From Welwitschia mirabilis (lineage: Eukaryota > Gnetophyta > Gnetopsida > Welwitschiales): 64,000 nucleotides of DNA. Under the pieces are notes generated by a model that did no database searches, was not told where the DNA came from, and saw only the letters and a program-made list of their open reading frames with translations. Positions 46,480 through 57,350 of the stretch are shown here, one piece after another; the first letter of the stretch is position 1; the number at the start of each line of letters is the position of its first letter. The translations under genes were made by a program, and so were the position numbers. Location: NCBI GenBank assembly GCA_051453625.1, contig JBOZIK010000001.1:238116864-238180863 (forward strand), written 5' to 3'.

Positions 46480-47290
46480 AGAGGTAATAATGTAGTTTTT
46501 AGATTTTATTAAAATATTTAATAAAACTCATGTAGTAACCTATGTGTTCTAAAAGGGATCTAATGTTTTTTTGTTTTTATGAAGTAGGCAAGTGTGTGAC
46601 CAATAAAACTTTTATAGTTTCTATTTAAATTCCTCTTAATGAAATAATGTGTCTTAATACTATGCCTTTATTAATCATAAAATCAAAATTTTCTCAATTT
46701 AACACAAGGAATATTTCTTTACATCAAGTAAGCAAACGTTCTAAGTCATGAAGACAATGATCAAAAGAGGGATTATATATAGAGAAATCATTCACAAAAA
46801 TTTTAATTCATGAGTCTAGTAAATTAAAAAAATTCTAAGTATATAATAGTAAAATGTGAAAAGATCATTTCACAACATAAAAGGCATTTATATATAGGAA
46901 AAGGTTCCATGTGAGTAAGTAAAAGTACTTTTTTGTTAATCCTCAAGAGAATTCTTTATTTAATTACACCCTGTATATCAAGCTAAAAAGTAGTAAAAAA
47001 CATGTTCAATAAGTTGTTTTAAGATCTGATCAAATGAGAGAGAGGAATGAGCTTTTTTAAAAGAATATTGAGTTTTCTATAGTCTACACATATTTTCCAT
47101 TTAATAATAGACCTAGTGAAAATAAGTTTATTTTGTTCATTTGGCACTAGGATAATTCTATTTTTTTTTTCTTTTTTTTTGCCAGTATTTGATTAGATTT
47201 GATAACTATTTGAGATCAAATATATTATTCCATTATCTAAAAGTTTTATTACCTCATTATTTACTACCTCTTTCAAGGCTGTCTTGATTT
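46480..47290 (-). pseudogene. G2 reverse transcriptase, broken
   Basis: Reads LKEVVNNEVIKLLDNGIIYLIS, KWKICVDYRKLNILLKK, PLSHLI, then decayed fingers/palm, and after a frame change FVNDFSIYNPSFDHCLHDLERLL (46781-46798 holds the box). The catalytic FMDD reads F-V-N-D, so the first Asp is Asn (GAT to AAT). Poly-T at 47160-47180 on the plus strand inserts Lys codons in the fingers. Typical Athila order and spacing. Confidence 0.88.
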
Positions 47291-47388
47291 TTAATTAGGC
47301 TTCAATAGATGGTTTAGCATTTTATCTTAAGTTAATGTGATACATAAGAATGTTATGGTTAATGCCTTTAATGTTGGAAAGGCTTCAT

Positions 47389-47634
47389 CTAATGAGATGT
47401 ATTTAGCAACTTAATTTTTTGGAATGACAATGAAAAGGAGCTAATTACTACTAGAGAGGTAAATTCATCTCCTAAGAAGGCATACTTAACATCAATAAAA
47501 ATTTTTAAGCTTCTTAGGGATTCATTCCGAGAGATGGTATAAGAATCTTGTTCTTTAGGGAAACCTAAGGCATGATCCTTATGAAAGTCAACAAAAGATT
47601 TGTGGTCTTCAAGAAGGCTTTCTATTATATCCAC
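47389..47634 (-). pseudogene. G2 protease-RT linker, open segment
   Basis: An 81-codon open segment, MDIIESLLEDHKSF to FIDVKYAFLGDEFTSLVVISSFSLS. It matches the linker of Athila polyproteins (LPSHLKYAFLGEExTxPVIISSSL). It is part of the polyprotein and not an independent gene. Confidence 0.85.
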
Positions 47635-47849
47635 ATATTCTATTCATTATAATTAAAAGGTAGTTTTCTAGAATTAAAAATATTTAATTATGTCATCATG
47701 TTACCAAAATATATTTTCATAAAATGCTTTCTATAGTTAATTAAGGAATTTGAACTATGATGGATATTAACTAACTTTTTGTGTTCTTCATATTTAAAAC
47801 AATAATATACACTAAAAAATAATAGCTATATATCCTAACAATGACATCT

Positions 47850-48020
47850 TATCTTACTCTTAATAGAATTTTTATAGAATTATCAATGAGTTAAAGTTAG
47901 AGCTTAGTGTTTTTAAGTCCTTCCAAGCCTAATTGATTATAGTTTTCATAGGAAAGCAAGTTTACACTTACTCTTAAGTGTAGTAGATCTTAGTTAACAA
48001 GTTTATTTTCAATGGTAATA
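47850..48020 (-). pseudogene. G2 protease, broken
   Basis: Reads LHLRVSVNLLSYENYNQLGLEGL, then with stops LIDNSIKILL. The active site, usually LDLGAS, has become L-H-L-R-V-S (Asp to His, Gly to Arg, Ala to Val). Recognisable by VNLLxYxxYxQLGLxxL. Inactive. Confidence 0.82.
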
Positions 48021-48779
48021 GTAATTATAGGGAATATGATGTTTTTGTATTTATGTAAAAATTAGTTTTGAAGAACCACATTAGTCTGCCATACTAAAAA
48101 GTCTTTACTTTTTACATTTATGCATCTTTTAACATATACATTACCTTCAGGAACTTTATATAGGAAGGAAGTCACTTAATTTCTTGTAAGAAATAGATAT
48201 CTAGCTTAAATTCTTTGAAGATCTCTAAATTCTATAATTATTTTTTCATGATGTTGTCCCTCCTAAGATCTTAGGGAAATGGTAAAGATTCTTGATACAA
48301 AGGGAAAGATTTCTTTATTATTTTATCTTTCTTCTTAGTTCTTATGAAAATTGGCTTTACATTAGTGATATTTTACTTAGATTTATTTTTTAGTTCATTT
48401 GATCTTATAGTATTAGTAGCTTTACTTTCTTTGATTTGTGTTGCCTATAATTCTTCTATGAATCTAACTCCTTTAGGATTAGGCTATGAACTCATGAGAT
48501 ATTTTCCAATTTTTTTTTTGATTTAGATAAGAGAGAATGTATTAAAGAATTTTGATTTGTATTTAAGTGGTTTATTCAAGATTACTGAAGATAGAGGAAT
48601 ATCACTTATGAGTTCTTTCATGATCATGGTTAGTTCAAATTTGATTACATTAGCATGGGATTCGATGTCCTTAAATTTTTTTCATGATTGCTCTAATGAA
48701 GTAGGTAAAGATTTTTTTTCGTGGCTTGATGGAAAAGAATGAAAGGATGACAAAAGAAATGAATTTCTTGATCTTTTTA
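48021..48779 (-). other. G2 gag-protease linker
   Basis: Coding remnant with pieces such as NPKGVRFIEEL and LPSYIKFLKVMYMLKDA, close to the Athila IPxYAKFLKEIL segment upstream of the protease. The plus-strand frames 48344-48526 and 48557-48742 are antisense shadows. Confidence 0.65.
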
Positions 48780-49830
48780 TTATCATTTTACTCTATAATT
48801 TATCTTACTTCCAAAAAACATTGGGGTGAACCCTTCACCTAGTATTACAGGTGTTGAAATATGAGTTATTTTTCTAGTTTTTTATTGGTATCCTACTATG
48901 TTAACTTGTTGATTTACTATATGTTAAACTAGAGGAATGAATGGACATTTGACTATCTTATATAACTCTCTATGATAAATTAGGCATTTAGGTTTGGTTG
49001 TTAAAGGTGCAAGTAACATAGACAAAGATTTTACTCTTCTTATTGACTCATCTATTTTATTATTAACTTTGAAATCATTATGCATTTTAAACATACTTGT
49101 GGATGTAAAAAAATGATTGTATTTGAATGATTGACTTGATGTTTTCTAATTTTTAGAGGTTTTAGCTATACTTTTGAGGTAGTACAAACCTTCATCTAGT
49201 GTCAGATTAAAGAAATTATCCCTACTTATCATCTCAACTAATTACGTATTACTTGTAGGTAACCCATCATAAAAGAAGATAATTTTTCTTCCTAGCTTGA
49301 ATCCATGTCTTGGGAACTTTTGAAAAAAATCTTTAAAACTTTATAAGGCTTGGGAGAAAGCTTGATGATCATTTCTATTGATAATTCATTATCTTTCATC
49401 TTAAAGCATTCGTTTCATGATTTAATAATATTTTGAAATGAATGCTTTATTTAAATTAGATCGATATCTAATGGATAAGGGATTGAAGGTGTAGAGGAAT
49501 TATTTAGCCTTTCCTTTTTAGGATAATGAAAAGAGAGTAAGCCTAAGATGTTATCATAAGTATTAGGATATTAAGATATAATTAATAATGCACACTTAAA
49601 TTCATTGAGGTGTAAGTAAGAGTCCACCAATTCTAAGCAATAAAAGTAAGGTAATAACTAGATGATAAATGTTTAAATTCTAACATTTAAGCTATAGGGA
49701 AGCTATACTATGAACAAAGGGGTTCTTAAGCATTACATTTGTAAGTAGTTATAAAGGATTCACTTAGAGGATTATTATTTTAATTTTGGTTTTTGCCAAC
49801 ATTTGGAATACTTATTGATTAAAGTAGTAG
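48780..49830 (-). pseudogene. G2 gag, broken
   Basis: Reads LVDSYLHLNEFKCALL, ILGLLSFHY, then SFKDFFQKFPRHGFKLGRKIIFFYDGLPTSNT, LVEMIS, NLTLDEGLYYLKSIA. This matches Athila gag (HLKxFLxxC...W.RFKDLLRKCPHHGxxxWLQIQxFYNGL...EAYELIE). No intact zinc knuckle found. Many stops. Structural protein of the particle. Confidence 0.85.
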
Positions 49831-50796
49831 GTGTGAAGCTCATCCAATAATTCTTCGTTAGATCAAAGAATATTATTATTATAAAAGTGTCAAAAATATA
49901 TATTGGAAATTTTAGTTTTACTAGAAGGCAAAAGCTTATTCTCTTTAGAGATGATCATGACCTTAGTTTTTAGATGTGATTCTCTATTCTTTATTTTTTG
50001 CAGTGTTATAATTAATATTATTATTAAAAGAGTTTCTAATTAGTCAATTTATTTTGTCTCAGATCTAAGGCATAGAAGGTTCAGATAAGTTCTAAAAACA
50101 TTTCAGATAGAACTCAAATGATCTAAGATCTTTTAATGTTTAGTAGAGGTCTCAGGGAAAGTTTATGAGTGTTTTACATAAAGGAACTAGCAGCACCAAT
50201 CAAGAAAGATGATAACATTAGTCTTGTTAGGAATTACAATTTCAAGAAAATCATGAAAGTTCATAGAGTTCATGCAAAATGAGCAAAGTAATAGAGTCAT
50301 AAAACAATTGTAAAAAAATTAAAACCACAAAATAATTGAAATTCATTCTAAAGAAAAAAAAATCTAATTTTTATTTTAATTTTAAATAGTTTTAATAAGG
50401 AACTACAAAATATAAATGAAAACTTCAACTTTAAAAATAAAATTTCTCCAAAGGAATAACATAAAAGAATGAATTTACTATTTATTTTTTTAAACCTTAG
50501 TTTTATTACAATAAGTAGAAATTTTAATAGATCTATTATATAAAATATTTAATATATAGTATAATTAGGTTATAGTAGAAAAACTATAGAAAACTCTATA
50601 CTAGACTAGTTTTATTGTCATTGGAACTGGATTAGCACCTATCATTAAAAAGAAAAGAAAGAGGAAATGAACACATAGTTCACGTTTCACTAGAAATACT
50701 AATATGAATCAATGAAAAAACTCAAAACAAGACTATTACTAAAATCTTATAAAAAGGAAAAATTGTGCTCCTTTTAGGAAGCTTCCATGTCATTAT
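49831..50796 (-). other. G2 leader / 5' internal region
   Basis: Region between PBS and readable gag core. The first gag codons probably lie near 49900-50000 but cannot be fixed. No other feature seen. Confidence 0.5.
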
Positions 50797-50816
50797 CCTT
50801 AGCAGCAATGTCAAAA
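50797..50816 (-). promoter_or_regulatory. G2 primer-binding region
   Basis: The reverse complement reads TTTTGACATTGCTGCTAAGG, a decayed form of the plant gypsy TTTGGCGCCGTTGCCGGGG site, about 20 bp inside the LTR. Confidence 0.65.
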
Positions 50817-50835
50817 TATATTCATTTGTAGTAAA

Positions 50836-51070
50836 ACAAAATTAAAATAAACTAGATAAAATTTTAATATAATTCTCCCATAGGGATAATTGTGGTGTAT
50901 TAATAAAATTTACATCAATCTTTTTTATCTCATAATTATAATTAAAGAAACATAGAAATAGAGAGTTGAAAATTTAGATGAAACTTTAATCAAAGAGGTA
51001 GGAAAGTAAATAAGCTCCAAGGTTTAGCCTAATTTATCCTCTAAAAATCCTTTAATATAAATATATCTAA
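50836..51070 (-). repeat. G2 5' LTR, truncated
   Basis: Corresponds to 42035-42300 of the 3' LTR. The match stops where the G4 LTR begins at 51071, so G4 lies within this LTR and is younger than G2. Confidence 0.75.
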
Positions 51071-51710
51071 TGTAGTGTGTATTTGTTATTTATAATATGA
51101 ATTTCATTAATGTATCCTTTCTTTAAAACCTAAAAATTTAATATATTTCTTTCCTTTCATAAAACACATTGTCTAGTGGGACCAATTCAAAATGTTATAT
51201 TCTAAGGAAAACTTGTGAAAAGGGAATTAAAAAATGGATTTAAGAAAGATAAGTTAAGTTTTATAATTACTAATGTCTTTCAATGAAAATTTAAATGAAG
51301 AAAAATGCAAATGTAATGAATTCAATGGATGATAGTGGAATGAAATAAAATCCAATGCAATTGAATTAATGCAATCTATATGAAAATAATAATCAAATTA
51401 CTAATCTAATATCATTTAGATTGATTCTTACATAATCCATATCAATTACAAATAATATCACTAAATTACAAATAACATGAACTATAAGGAACAAAACATA
51501 ATTTTTATAAGAGAAATAAAATTTAATCAACTTTTATTAATTAATTAAATTGTGACACATCCACTTATAAGTAAAAGCTTCTCAATGCAAGGATCACAGC
51601 CCAATACCAAGGACACCTTTCCATAAGCTAAGATGGATTACTTTATCCCTTTAATTTCAAATTCATCATAAGATCAAGATGTATAAAAAGATGATAAAAT
51701 GTGGTCTAAC

Positions 51711-51724
51711 GGGGGGGGGAGGGG
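51711..51724. repeat. Homopolymer G run (G9 A G4)
   Basis: GGGGGGGGGAGGGG, striking in AT-rich DNA, within the G4 LTR. Confidence 0.9.
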
Positions 51725-52393
51725 TATTTATTTATAGTTTATAGTTGGTGTTTATTTGCATTAAATGTTGTAATGTGAAAAGGCACGACCAAAACCAAAT
51801 TTTATTATAAGGAAATTAGTTTTTAACTAATAATGGACTATTGTCCACTAGTTTTATCTAAACAACCAAGTGGATAATAGGGGGAACTACTTCTTAACGC
51901 TTGACACTTAACCAATTCCATAGCTCAAGCATCATCATGACTATTATTTATAGCCTTAGATCATTATAAATGAAAGACATATGACTACATGATAAAGTAT
52001 TTACTAACTTATCATCTAGGGTATCATTTAAATGATGAGGTAGATGTTGTTCTTAAACTTTGACCTTTTTGTTAAAAAATTATTGATAGTCATCTGGTGA
52101 TGTTAGATGGATGATGATGTGGATAACATACTATACTTACTTTCATCATTCATGATTATTAACCTCTATTATAATTTTAGCTTCTAAACCTTTTCAATAA
52201 TTAAATGTATTTATTAGATCTTTTGTAATTATTATGAATTTTATTATAGTCATTGTGATGTGAAGTACTCCTGAGTCAGTGATGCGATTTTCATTCTGAT
52301 CATCTTCTCATGAGGTAGCATAAATGAGTCTTGAATTAAAATAATAAATGAATTAAATAAAATGAAAAATCTATCTACTCTCTATTAATCATA

Positions 52394-52403
52394 NNNNNNN
52401 NNN
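52394..52403. other. Gap, 10 N, in G4 LTR
   Basis: Short fixed gap; no duplicated flanks seen. Confidence 0.95.
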
Positions 52404-52508
52404 CATAAGCCTTTGATAGAAATTTCATATTCTTTGATAAACCTTCTTAAATTAACTTGAAATCAACCTTGAATATGATGTTAATATGGAAAATTTGGTC
52501 TTGCAACA

Positions 52509-53039
52509 TAGTTTCCAACTTAGCCTTATCACTCTCTAATAAAGTAAGCAAATAATTCTAGGTTGTGAACCAAATTAGTGAAGATAATTATTTATTAAAT
52601 CTATAAATAAAGTTTATAAGCCTTATCATATAGGTTTCTAGTCAATATGGGCTCAATACAATATTTTTTTGTAAGAATTAAGAAGGATCATTTTCATCTG
52701 CTCAGTTATTTGGATGACAGTGAGGACAATACTCTAAAAAAATTTTCTTTGATCTTTTTATTTCTTACTTGAAAATTGATTATTCCATAGTGAATAAATG
52801 CCTAAAATACAAAATCTAATATAAAATACACACATGATTTTTCTTATACTAGTACCCCATTTAAACATTTGCCAAGTTGATAAGGTAAAATAAAGTGCTA
52901 TGTAAACATGATCTTTATGAGATATCCAAATAATGACTTAAAAACTATTATATATATTATCAAAATTTTGAGTACAATAAAAAAAGATGATAAATCATTG
53001 TAGATTTTTTTCTTTACTATGTCCTCCTCTTAAATGAAC
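52509..53039 (-). other. G4 PPT and 3' region
   Basis: The degraded PPT (reverse complement AAGTTGGAAACTA, 52509-52522) stands where G1 has AAGTGGGGGGCTA. A good hairpin-motif copy lies at 52695-52719 (TGTCATCC...GATGA on the minus strand). Otherwise non-coding. Confidence 0.65.
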
Positions 53040-54205
53040 TATAATAAACTCTGCTCTTATACTTACTGGAGGTGAAAATGGAGGGGAATCTTCCTTAAGT
53101 GGGAAGTGAATAATTATAACTATCTGTATTGAAAATGTAACCTTCTTATTTTGAACTTATACTAATTTTGGAATATCCACTATGATGCCCTACTCAATTT
53201 GTCTAAGACAACTCATTGGAGCTATCATCTGCTATCTCATATCAACCATATGCTACTTTATAGAAGCCTTCCTTTCCTTGATCTTAGCAAGACCCTAATC
53301 CATAGTCTTTCATATCTTATAAACTATGCTTATAAGTAGATCTTACATCTAATCAAATATGATTGATCTTGGAGAAACCTAGGAGTATGTTGTTGTTATA
53401 GCTTAAGCTCCCTGAGAACCTATAAGTTCATGTCCTGCCTGTAGTGGATAAAGGCCTATAAACAGGTTATCTGCTAGTTGCCAATTAGCCTTGGAATAAT
53501 AAAATGTTGGAAAATGGCTATAAAAAAGCATGGGGATCCGAGTATTTAGATATTTCCTGCCTTCAACATGACTCTTAATCTCTCTTATATGAAGGAAGCT
53601 AAATTCATCTACTTCCCCTAATGAAATATCGCCAATATGTATAGGTGTGCCATCATGCAGTGACTTTCATGGGAGGAGGTACTAAGGTTAGGAATTAATC
53701 CTATATGCAAAACCTTATATGTTAGAGAGAAATGTGTGATAAGAACTCCTTTCATATATTCTACCACTTTAGGTGGAATGTTCAACATCATGCTATTAGC
53801 ATGTCTATCCTCCTCAACACTTGTTGAATGTATATGTGTGTTCTTACCTAGTAAATCAAGTTCTATTATCATGGTGATATGTCTTGGAAGAATAGATACC
53901 TCATGGCTATTGATCATAGTTATGATCATATTTAACATATAACCATCTACATTTGGTCACACTTTCATATGCATGAAATCATAAAACTCATGGTTCTCTA
54001 AACTGTAGTAGATAACTTATGCATCTTAGATCTATATCAACTATAGCTCTGTATTTTACTAGCTACCTTGAGATCCAATTACTTTATAAAAATCCCTGGA
54101 TTTTCTTTCTACTCTAATGGATGTCTTTGGATGGACTATGATTTGGTAGAAGGAGGAGAAGGATGAACTGGCTTAGCTCTCATAACTACTAGAGCCATGT
54201 TATGT
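53040..54205 (-). pseudogene. Extra reading frame upstream of the G4 3' LTR, product unknown
   Basis: A broken coding region of roughly 390 codons on the minus strand. It begins near MALVVMRAKPVHPSPPSTKS (about 54200), includes the open part 53618-53938 (MLNMIITMINSHEVSIL, IPPKVVEYMKGVLITHFSL, HESHCMMAHLYILAIFH) and continues EVDEFSFLHIREIKSHVEGRKYL, ANWQLADNLFIGLYPLQAGHEL, ending with a charged helix (LAKIKERKASI). It is not gag, PR, RT or INT. Some Tat/Athila relatives carry an additional ORF between integrase and the 3' LTR, and position and sense fit that. I do not recognise the family with confidence. The plus-strand frame 53736-53942 is its shadow. Confidence 0.5.
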
Positions 54206-55206
54206 CCTATGGTAATTTGGAAATAGTATTTTACCTCTATCTCTACCTATCTTCACTAAACCTTCATATGTAACATCTTACAAAATAATCATGATACATA
54301 TCATATATATAAAAATTGTGATTTATTATCTATTATGCAATATGTATCATAATTTATTGATGTGTCCCTCTAAAAACTTTAAGAACTAGCATAAAATACC
54401 AAGGATTAACCTATACCCCTTCCTGTATTACAATTCATCCTAAACTATATGAAACAAGTAAGAAAGATGAAGAAATGGGTGAATTTTATGAAGTATATGA
54501 CATGGATGGCATGAAGTAATGTGAAAAAGAGAATGATCTATATTAAAAATATGATTCAATAGAAATGTAGAGCTTAACATGCTAATTATTTTGAGCATAA
54601 ACAAGACTATATTTCATCACGTGATATGAGAAAAAATTTAAATTTTAAAAAAAAATTAATTTTATCCCATAAAGCATACAAAATTAAATATTTCAATCTA
54701 TTTGGACCAAAATGAAGGGTGCAAAAAACTAAATATTTCATGTGAAAGTAAAATTTAAAAATGTTGAGAAATGAGAGAGATAATTAAAAATGTGTGGAAG
54801 TGAAAAAAACACATCTTATTTTTGAAGAATTTGCTTAAATCTGATGTCTGTAGGGTGAATGTAGTAAAGATGAAGTTGTTTAGATGCTAGACAGTGTGAA
54901 ATAATAATTATCTTAGCTTGAGAATAGAAAAGTAATGAAAAAATAAAGAAAATTAATAGCATGAGGATTTATAACTGCATTGTTATAGCTGTTGTCCATC
55001 ATGTCATTCAGATAATAGCTTAGGATAACTATTAGTAAAATATAAGTGTCATCCACCTTGTCATATAGACAATCAAGGGAACAATAAGTCATTTCAAGAG
55101 TTTTTAACATAATTAAGGTAAAAAATTATATCTACAAGGTTGAGAATGGAAATGAAAAATTCTAAAAATCATTCATATTAACCTTGAAGAATGAAGTTTA
55201 CTAGTG
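54206..55206. other. Unassigned, AT-rich
   Basis: No gene. A TGTAACATCTTAC word at about 54270 resembles a chromovirus LTR start but no matching end was found. The minus-strand frame 54913-55110 has no family features. Confidence 0.4.
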
Positions 55207-55475
55207 TTACTACTAGAAATATGATCTTTTAAGGCATTTATTTTAATAAATGCCTTAATTAGAATGATTTTTAAGGTATTTATTTTAATAAACACTTTAA
55301 ATATAATCTAAATAAAATCTTTTTAAGATGTTTTTAATATAAGTGCCTTAAATGCCTTTGAGAATCTATCATTAATGAATTTATTAGAAAAATGATTTAA
55401 TAATAGGCTTTTTTAAGGTGTTTATTACATACAAATGCCTTAAAAGCCTTTACCAAAAAATTTATTATATAAGAA
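55207..55475 (+). mobile_element. CACTA-like transposon end with palindromic subterminal repeats
   Basis: Begins TTACTACTAGAAATATGA, close to the plant CACTA terminus CACTACAAGAAAT. It is followed by four palindromic units: a perfect one at 55229-55258 (14-bp arms TTAAGGCATTTATT, 2-bp spacer) and decayed ones at about 55271-55300, 55322-55352 and 55412-55444. Arrays of such palindromes near the ends bind CACTA transposase in known families. The opposite end and a 3-bp target duplication were not found, so the extent is uncertain. Confidence 0.55.
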
Positions 55476-55978
55476 ATTTGAAAAGGGACTGTATTAATGG
55501 TAACTTTCTATCACTATGAATCAAAATATAAAGGAAGAGAAGTGGAAGAATGCTTTAAACTCATAAAGATGTCACCAAAGTTTTCATAACACTCATAGAA
55601 GGTAAGATTAGAGTCATCTATTCTTTGACTTAAAAGATCAGCCCACTCAGACTTTATTCAAATAAGATTAGAGAATATATTATCAAAGAAATGGTAAAGG
55701 ACTGGAAAAGCATTAGGGTTATAGTTAAGCTAAATATAGAAAACCATTAAAAGATACTTAGGATTATGGAAGACCCTTGCATCTAGTAAAAGCCACTTTT
55801 GGCTTCTAAACTAGAGGATCTTTTGAATGCCATGAACACCAATGAAAGCTCTATTATGACTGAGAGGTACATCTAAGAGAATTTTCTTGATATGTCTAGT
55901 TCAAAACCTAATGAAGAACATAGAGAAAGCACTTCTAAATCTTTGGAGGAGGATTATCCCATTTGTTATGATCCTGTA
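55476..55978 (-). other. Unclassified coding-like segment
   Basis: Between the palindromic end and the G3 LTR. One minus-strand frame (about 55780-55520) has only two stops in 85 codons: NPNAFPVLYHFFDNIF, then SEWADLLSQRIDDSNLTFYECYENFGDIFMSLKHSSTSLPLYFDS. It may be part of a transposon protein. I do not recognise the family, and the plus strand also has a fairly open piece at 55840-55975. Confidence 0.35.
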
Positions 55979-56723
55979 TGTTGTAGTGTGAATTTATACA
56001 ATCTTGAAGCTATTGAGATAAACCTATAAATAAAATAAATTGAAGAAAAATATATACTAGTATAGATGGGATTTTACTCGAATATCGTAATCCCAATGAA
56101 GACACTACACTTAGAGTTAGAGAATTGATTTCCAAAGGTATTTTTATTCTTTTGTATTTCAATAATTGAAAGTAAATAATAAAGTAAATGCAATACAAGA
56201 TGATCGGGTATGAAATGCAGTGAATGGAAATGGAAATGGATTCTACTTAGATCTTAGTTCTTTGTGATAAAAACTACTTCTCTATAACTTATATCAATTA
56301 AGAAGAACATCCAACTAGTTCTTAACTAACATAAACTATGAGATCTATTCAAGTAAGATAAGGAATGCAATATGAAATGGAATAAAAAAGTAATGTAAAC
56401 CTAATACTAACTAGGATCAACCTTAATAAAAGTTACCCTTATGATCTAGATAAATCATAGAATTTTCATAATAAACTATGATCAATGCAAACAATAAGGG
56501 ACATATAAAAAGAAAATAAAATAATAATACTCTATTGATTTAAATGAGTATTCAAGAATATTACATCCACTTACAAATAGAATAATAGCATCTCAATGAA
56601 AGAGACTCAGCCTAACACCAAGGAAACTCCTCTCTATAGCTTTGGATGGATCTCTTGCCCTTCAAGCCTTTATCACAAGTATTGGGTATAAAAGATGGAG
56701 CTATGAATGAAGGATAGAAAAGG

Positions 56724-56733
56724 TATTTATAGT
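56724..56733 (-). promoter_or_regulatory. G3 LTR TATA-like box
   Basis: The plus strand GTATTTATAG is CTATAAATAC on the sense strand, about 600 bp inside the LTR start. It probably marks the element promoter. Confidence 0.55.
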
Positions 56734-56856
56734 TTTTCATTTGAGGTTCTAGAAGCAAAACCCTAGAGGTAGAAAACAAAACTATAAGAGCCCACATGAG
56801 TCGCTTGACCCCATTTACAAAGATATTTCTTTCAAACATGCAAAATAAGTTGTTGT

Positions 56857-57088
56857 CTCATCTGTTGATGGGACAACATAGGGGACATCACCATGTTTCA
56901 CATGTCTTTATGCCTCATTATCAACCCCGCAGCTTCTATCCATGTTAGTAATGTCATCGTCCTACCTATCATGGGGATGATATAGGGGATAAGGCCATGT
57001 ATTATATCTCTCCATGTGCTACTATCAGCCCTACAGCTTCTATTCATGTTAGCAGTGTCATCATCCTGCCTATCATGGGGATGACATA
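56857..57088. repeat. 104-bp tandem repeat in G3 LTR, about 2.2 copies
   Basis: GGGGACATCACCATG (56881), GGGGATAAGGCCATG (56985) and GGGGATGAAAATC (57089) are spaced exactly 104 bp apart. The AGCTTCTAT(C/T)CATGTTAG block recurs at 56931 and 57035. Each unit carries one hairpin motif. Confidence 0.85.
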
Positions 57089-57335
57089 GGGGATGAAAAT
57101 CTTTCTTTTCTCCCATCTCAAAGGTAAATCAGCCTTTTGCATCATGAAGTCCTTCTTTCCAATATGTAGTGTCAGAATAGGCTTGAGAAACTACTAAAGT
57201 TTTTAAGGATTCCATGTTTTACTGATCATTCTGTTAGATCTCCATAATCATCAGTATTGCATTAAAACCTTTATGAATGTCCTGCAAAAGTACTCAAAAT
57301 ACACCATTAAATTCCTATAAATTAACATTACAACA

Positions 57336-57350
57336 TATCCCTCTACATAG
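57336..57350 (-). promoter_or_regulatory. G3 polypurine tract, decayed
   Basis: The reverse complement reads ATGTAGAGGGATA at the place of AAGTGGGGGGCTA in G1. Confidence 0.7.

Larger units (their letters stand above)
42035..51070 (-). mobile_element. G2: Athila-like Ty3/gypsy element, nearly complete
   Basis: Minus-strand order is 5' LTR remnant (50836-51070), PBS (50797-50816), leader, gag (about 48780-49830), linker, protease (about 47850-48020), RT (46480-47290), RNase H (46080-46430), integrase (44646-45850), 3' non-coding, PPT (43668-43682) and 3' LTR (42035-43667). The two LTR copies correspond at 42160-42300 and 50935-51065. The 5' LTR is cut at 51071 by the G4 LTR. All domains are broken by stops. 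Confidence 0.88.
51071..52508 (-). repeat. G4 3' LTR, about 1.4 kb
   Basis: Plus-strand boundaries TGTAGTGTGTATTTG...TTGCAACA, matching the G1 and G3 LTR ends (CACTGCAACA and CACTACAACA on the sense strand). Contains a G9AG4 run (51711-51724), an inverted repeat around 51842-51885, a hairpin-motif copy (52089-52116) and a 10-N gap. The interior has diverged from the G3 LTR. Confidence 0.75.
51071..54205 (-). mobile_element. G4: 3' part of a gypsy element of the G1/G3 family
   Basis: LTR (51071-52508) preceded on the minus strand by a degraded PPT and by the AAATTGGCTCACAA block that marks the internal 3' end in G1 and G3, then a 3' region and an extra reading frame (53040-54205). No PBS follows the LTR, so it is the 3' LTR. 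The 5' part was not found. Confidence 0.7.
55979..57335 (-). repeat. G3 3' LTR, about 1.36 kb
   Basis: Plus-strand boundaries TGTTGTAGTGTG...ATTACAACA give 7-bp terminal inverted repeats TGTTGTA/TACAACA. No PBS follows at 55978. Contains a 104-bp tandem duplication (56881-57088). The sense strand has a CTATAAATAC TATA-like box near 56724-56733. The frames 56010-56198, 56612-56839 and 56898-57116 are LTR sequence, not genes. Confidence 0.85.

Noticed and set aside
54270-54300. Possible chromovirus LTR start (TGTAACATCTTAC)
   Set aside because: Only one end was seen; no matching CA end, PBS or PPT could be located, so no LTR is called.
56898-57116. 72-codon frame with an internal duplication
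   Set aside because: The duplication is the 104-bp LTR tandem repeat; this is LTR sequence and not a protein gene.
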